Shown here: in pieces, positions 61,176-64,000 of the stretch
How the letters are laid out: every line of letters begins with the position of its first letter
How positions within the stretch are numbered: position 1 is the stretch's first letter
NCBI RefSeq assembly: GCF_015831355.1
Contig: NZ_JADWYR010000001.1
Coordinates: forward strand, 1,798,001 to 1,862,000
Origin: Panacibacter microcysteis
GTDB taxonomy: Bacteria; Bacteroidota; Bacteroidia; Chitinophagales; Chitinophagaceae
Length of the DNA: 64,000 nucleotides
Direction: 5' to 3'
Notes under the pieces: model-generated
What the model was told of the DNA's origin: nothing
Database searches by the model: none
Seen by the model: only the letters and a program-made list of their open reading frames with translations
Program-made: the position numbers and the translations under genes

Positions 61176-64000
61176 ATGAATAAGAGCTTATTCCTTTTTC
61201 AAATACTTCTTACCTGGGCTACCTGTTCGCACAATGTTTACGGGCAGGTAAAACCCAATACACTTACGCAACCGGGTGCCGGCTCGGCAACACTAAATAC
61301 TTTACCAACACCTTACGGAAGTGACATGCCGGTAAACTTTGTGCGGGTCTGGGATGCAATTAAGCCATTTTATTATGATACAGCGGTTAGCTCAAATGAG
61401 CGTACCGATCAGCAGGTAAAACAGTCCACCCAGTATTTCGATGGACTGGGCAGGCCTTTACAAACCGTGAGTAAGGGAGTAAGCCCTAACGGCTTCGACC
61501 TCGTGTCAACAGTACTTTATGATGCCTACGGCAGAGAAACGTTTAAATATCTACCCTATGTAAGTACATCAAATGATGGAAGATTTAAAAGTAATCCATT
61601 TGCTGAGCAAAATACTTTTATCAAAAGTTTATACAACCCGGCAAATGCCGGTGCAGGTGAAAAATTCTTTTATGGAAAAACGGATTACGAACCATCCCCT
61701 TTGAACCGCGTAGCCGGAACATATGCACCGGGAAATAATTGGGTAGGAGATGCGAAGGGCGTAACTACTGCGTACCTGGTGAATGGCCTGCAGGATAGTG
61801 TTTGTATATGGAATATTGGTTATGCTTACGCTGATGTTCCTGTTTTTGGAGGTTATTACAATGAAGGAGAATTATTTGAAAATATCATCACAGATGAAGA
61901 TGGTAAAAAAACAGTAGAGTATAAAAACAGGCAGGGGCAGCTATTATTGAAGAAATCAAAGAGTGCCGCTACATCATACGAAGGGCATACAGGTTGGGCG
62001 TGCACCTATTACGTATATGACGACATAGGAAATTTGCGATTCGTTCTGCAGCCAAAGGCTACAAGCTACCTGCTGAATAACGGCTGGTTGTTTGACAATA
62101 ATTCATGGAGAACCTCATCTGTTGCCAGGGAATTATGTTTTAGTTATGAGTATGATGCAAAACAAAGAATGACCATAAAAAGAATACCCGGTGCCGGCGA
62201 AATTCTTATGGTATACGACTCACGGGACAGGCTGGTTATGACCCAGGATAGTGTACAAAGAGCCGCAGGTAAATGGCTGTATACAGATTACGATCTGCTG
62301 AACCGGGCAAATCTTACAGGTATATGGACAAATGCATCTGACCGGGCTATTCATCAGGCAGCGGCGGAAAGCAGTCTTACCTATCCTGCACCATCTTCCG
62401 GCTATACAATACTTACGCAAAATTATTATGATGATTACTCGTGGGTGAGTGGAACAGGGTTATCAGGCGTTATGATAACCACTTATAGCAATAATACAAA
62501 TTACTTCCAGGCAGCAGATAACAACAATTTTCCTTATCCGCAAGCTATAGCTGCATCTTACCAGGTGCGTGGAATTGCTACGGGGTCAAAACTAAATGTT
62601 GTGGGTACAACCAATTACCTGTATACAGTAAGTTATTTTGACGATCGCATGCGTGTTATTGAAACACATAACACCAATAACATTGGTGGAAAGGATACTA
62701 CCGTGATGCAGTACAGCTATACCGGACAGTTGTTACGAACATTGGTTTGCCATGGCAAAGGTGGGGCTAATGCGCAGGCATATAAAGTGCTCACTAAAAA
62801 TGTATATGATAATTCAGGCAGACTATTACAGGTCAACAAGAAAATAGCCAACAGCCCTGAGGTTATCATTGTAAAGAACGAGTACAATGAACTGGGGCAA
62901 CTGGCACAAAAAAATATTGGTCAAAAAAGAAACAGTGCTGCTATCAATACCTACACCAGTAATAATCTTGATTCATTAATCTTCAGCTACAACATCAGGG
63001 GTTGGTTAAGAGGTATAAATAAAGATTATGCCAGGAACATAAATGGCGCAACCAACTGGTTTGGAGAGGAACTTTGCTATGATTTTGGATTTACTTCTAA
63101 TGAGTTGAATGGTAACATTGCCGGTATACGCTGGCGTAGTGGAAGCGATGGCCAGGAAAGATCATATGGTTTTACATACGATAATTTAAACCGGCTTACA
63201 AAGGCAGACTTTACACAACATGTTGGCAATAACGTGTGGGATATTAGTGCTGGTGTAGATTTCAGCCTGAAAAGCATGTCGTATGACCTCAATGGCAACA
63301 TTCTCACCTTAAACCAAAAAGGCTTAAAAATCAATACCTCTGTTACCATTGATAGCCTTAAATACAACTACGTTGCCAACAGCAACAGGCTTAATTATGT
63401 TACCGATAAACTAAATGACCCTGCCGCCAAACTGGGAGATTTTACTGAAGTAAACAATAACACCACGCAGGATTATTGGTATGATGGAAACGGTAACATG
63501 AATAAGGACAACAACAAGCAGATCAGCAGCATAAGTTATAATTACCTGAACCTGCCGGAAGTAATCACTGTAACAGGAAAAGGAACGATATCCTACACAT
63601 ATGATGCAGCGGGTAATAAACTGAAAAAAACAACTGTTGATAATACTGTTACGCCATCAAAAACAACTGTAACCGACTACCTGGGCTTATTTAATTACCA
63701 AAACGACACGCTGCAATACATATCCCATGAAGAAGGCAGGGCAAGAACAAAATCAAATTATAATAAAGACACAGTATGGTTTGATTATTTTGAAAAAGAT
63801 CATCTTGGAAATGTTCGTGTAGTACTTACAGACGAAATAAAACAGGATGTATATCCGGCCCTTACTCTGGAAGGTACATATGGATCAGGTACTGCAGCTG
63901 TAGATGTAGAAAAAAATTACTACGATGTAAACAATGCTTTTATCGTTGCAAACACTACCGCAACCGGTATAACTGCTTATACAAATAACAATGGCAACCC
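61176..64000 (+). CDS. DUF6443/RHS-repeat protein, N-terminal part (continues past the window)
   Basis: Open frame from the ATG at 61176 to the window end, 941 complete codons visible. Signal peptide-like start MNKSLFLFQILLTWATCSHNVYGQ, then the DUF6443 domain (NFVRVWDAIKPF, QQVKQSTQYFDGLGRPLQTVSKG). YD-type repeats follow (VLYDAYGRETFKYLPY; YVYDDIGNLRFVLQP; ISYTYDAAGNKLKK). The RHS core motif DHLGNVRVVLTDE lies at about residue 875-890, so the hypervariable C-terminus, possibly a toxin or adhesin, is beyond the right edge. It is the fourth gene of the cassette and lies 91 bp after the GPx-like gene. Confidence 0.88.
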   Translation, partial: MNKSLFLFQILLTWATCSHNVYGQVKPNTLTQPGAGSATLNTLPTPYGSDMPVNFVRVWDAIKPFYYDTAVSSNERTDQQVKQSTQYFDGLGRPLQTVSKGVSPNGFDLVSTVLYDAYGRETFKYLPYVSTSNDGRFKSNPFAEQNTFIKSLYNPANAGAGEKFFYGKTDYEPSPLNRVAGTYAPGNNWVGDAKGVTTAYLVNGLQDSVCIWNIGYAYADVPVFGGYYNEGELFENIITDEDGKKTVEYKNRQGQLLLKKSKSAATSYEGHTGWACTYYVYDDIGNLRFVLQPKATSYLLNNGWLFDNNSWRTSSVARELCFSYEYDAKQRMTIKRIPGAGEILMVYDSRDRLVMTQDSVQRAAGKWLYTDYDLLNRANLTGIWTNASDRAIHQAAAESSLTYPAPSSGYTILTQNYYDDYSWVSGTGLSGVMITTYSNNTNYFQAADNNNFPYPQAIAASYQVRGIATGSKLNVVGTTNYLYTVSYFDDRMRVIETHNTNNIGGKDTTVMQYSYTGQLLRTLVCHGKGGANAQAYKVLTKNVYDNSGRLLQVNKKIANSPEVIIVKNEYNELGQLAQKNIGQKRNSAAINTYTSNNLDSLIFSYNIRGWLRGINKDYARNINGATNWFGEELCYDFGFTSNELNGNIAGIRWRSGSDGQERSYGFTYDNLNRLTKADFTQHVGNNVWDISAGVDFSLKSMSYDLNGNILTLNQKGLKINTSVTIDSLKYNYVANSNRLNYVTDKLNDPAAKLGDFTEVNNNTTQDYWYDGNGNMNKDNNKQISSISYNYLNLPEVITVTGKGTISYTYDAAGNKLKKTTVDNTVTPSKTTVTDYLGLFNYQNDTLQYISHEEGRARTKSNYNKDTVWFDYFEKDHLGNVRVVLTDEIKQDVYPALTLEGTYGSGTAAVDVEKNYYDVNNAFIVANTTATGITAYTNNNGN

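Noticed and set aside
1-64000. tRNA, rRNA or known riboswitch
   Set aside because: I saw no cloverleaf, rRNA segment or known riboswitch consensus by eye; a covariance-model scan would be decisive.

Overview
The window looks like chromosomal DNA of a gliding-lineage Bacteroidota, most likely family Chitinophagaceae. This is an inference from gene content: two SusC/SusD outer-membrane uptake pairs, GldC, an acylated-intermediate arginine pathway, DUF6443-type RHS proteins, Bacteroidota-style -7 elements (TAnnTTTG) and almost no Shine-Dalgarno sequences. I saw no rRNA, tRNA, transposase, integrase or CRISPR array.

Layout. 1-3809 is the end of an arginine operon (argF', argB, an M20 deacylase, argH). 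3988-5445 is a methylmalonate-semialdehyde-type dehydrogenase. 5623-12741 is a nutrient-uptake locus: sugar-kinase-like protein, LacI-type regulator and a divergent SusC/SusD pair, with two copies of one palindromic operator. 13173-16463 is a large VCBS/FG-GAP + ASPIC/UnbV lipoprotein. 16601-21765 is mostly housekeeping (amidohydrolase, prfA, glycosyltransferase, gldC, yqeY-like, cvpA-like). 22131-24572 is a carboxylesterase divergent from an NrtR-like Nudix regulator, with a perfect 25-bp operator-like palindrome between them. 24562-28285 holds a DUF2007 protein, a DUF1080 putative sugar hydrolase, a DoxX-like protein and a Tat-type Gfo/Idh/MocA oxidoreductase. 28923-41181 is a second uptake locus: SusC/SusD, two tandem VCBS/ASPIC lipoproteins and a small lipoprotein between them. 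The tandem pair share a 2,010-bp stretch with no difference that I could find. 41477-54023 is mixed metabolism and housekeeping (GMC oxidoreductase, DUF1684, iron-permease-like, dcd, PPTase, serC, DUF1015, TPR, superoxide dismutase, and yidD-rnpA-rpmH, with rpmH too short for simple ORF listing). 54697-64000 is an RHS-type secreted-protein cassette that runs off the right end.

How parts fit together. The SusC/SusD pairs should import glycans or other large nutrients under local regulators. The DUF1080, Gfo/Idh/MocA and GMC proteins are families seen in keto-sugar or glycoside metabolism and may act on imported sugars, although they are dispersed here. The VCBS/ASPIC lipoproteins sit next to both SusC/D pairs and are probably part of the same surface systems.

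The most unusual feature is a dense set of small interspersed elements in nearly every long intergenic gap. I found about 19 copies of two related families. Family A has fixed ends around a middle of about 19 nt that changes in sequence but often keeps a fold-back. Family B has the related core GTACAAGTGAGTGACACAAC. Other points of interest are the perfectly matching tandem VCBS C-termini, two arrays of degenerate 7-bp units, several strong dyads at promoters, and a peroxiredoxin/GPx-like protein without a catalytic cysteine inside the RHS cassette.
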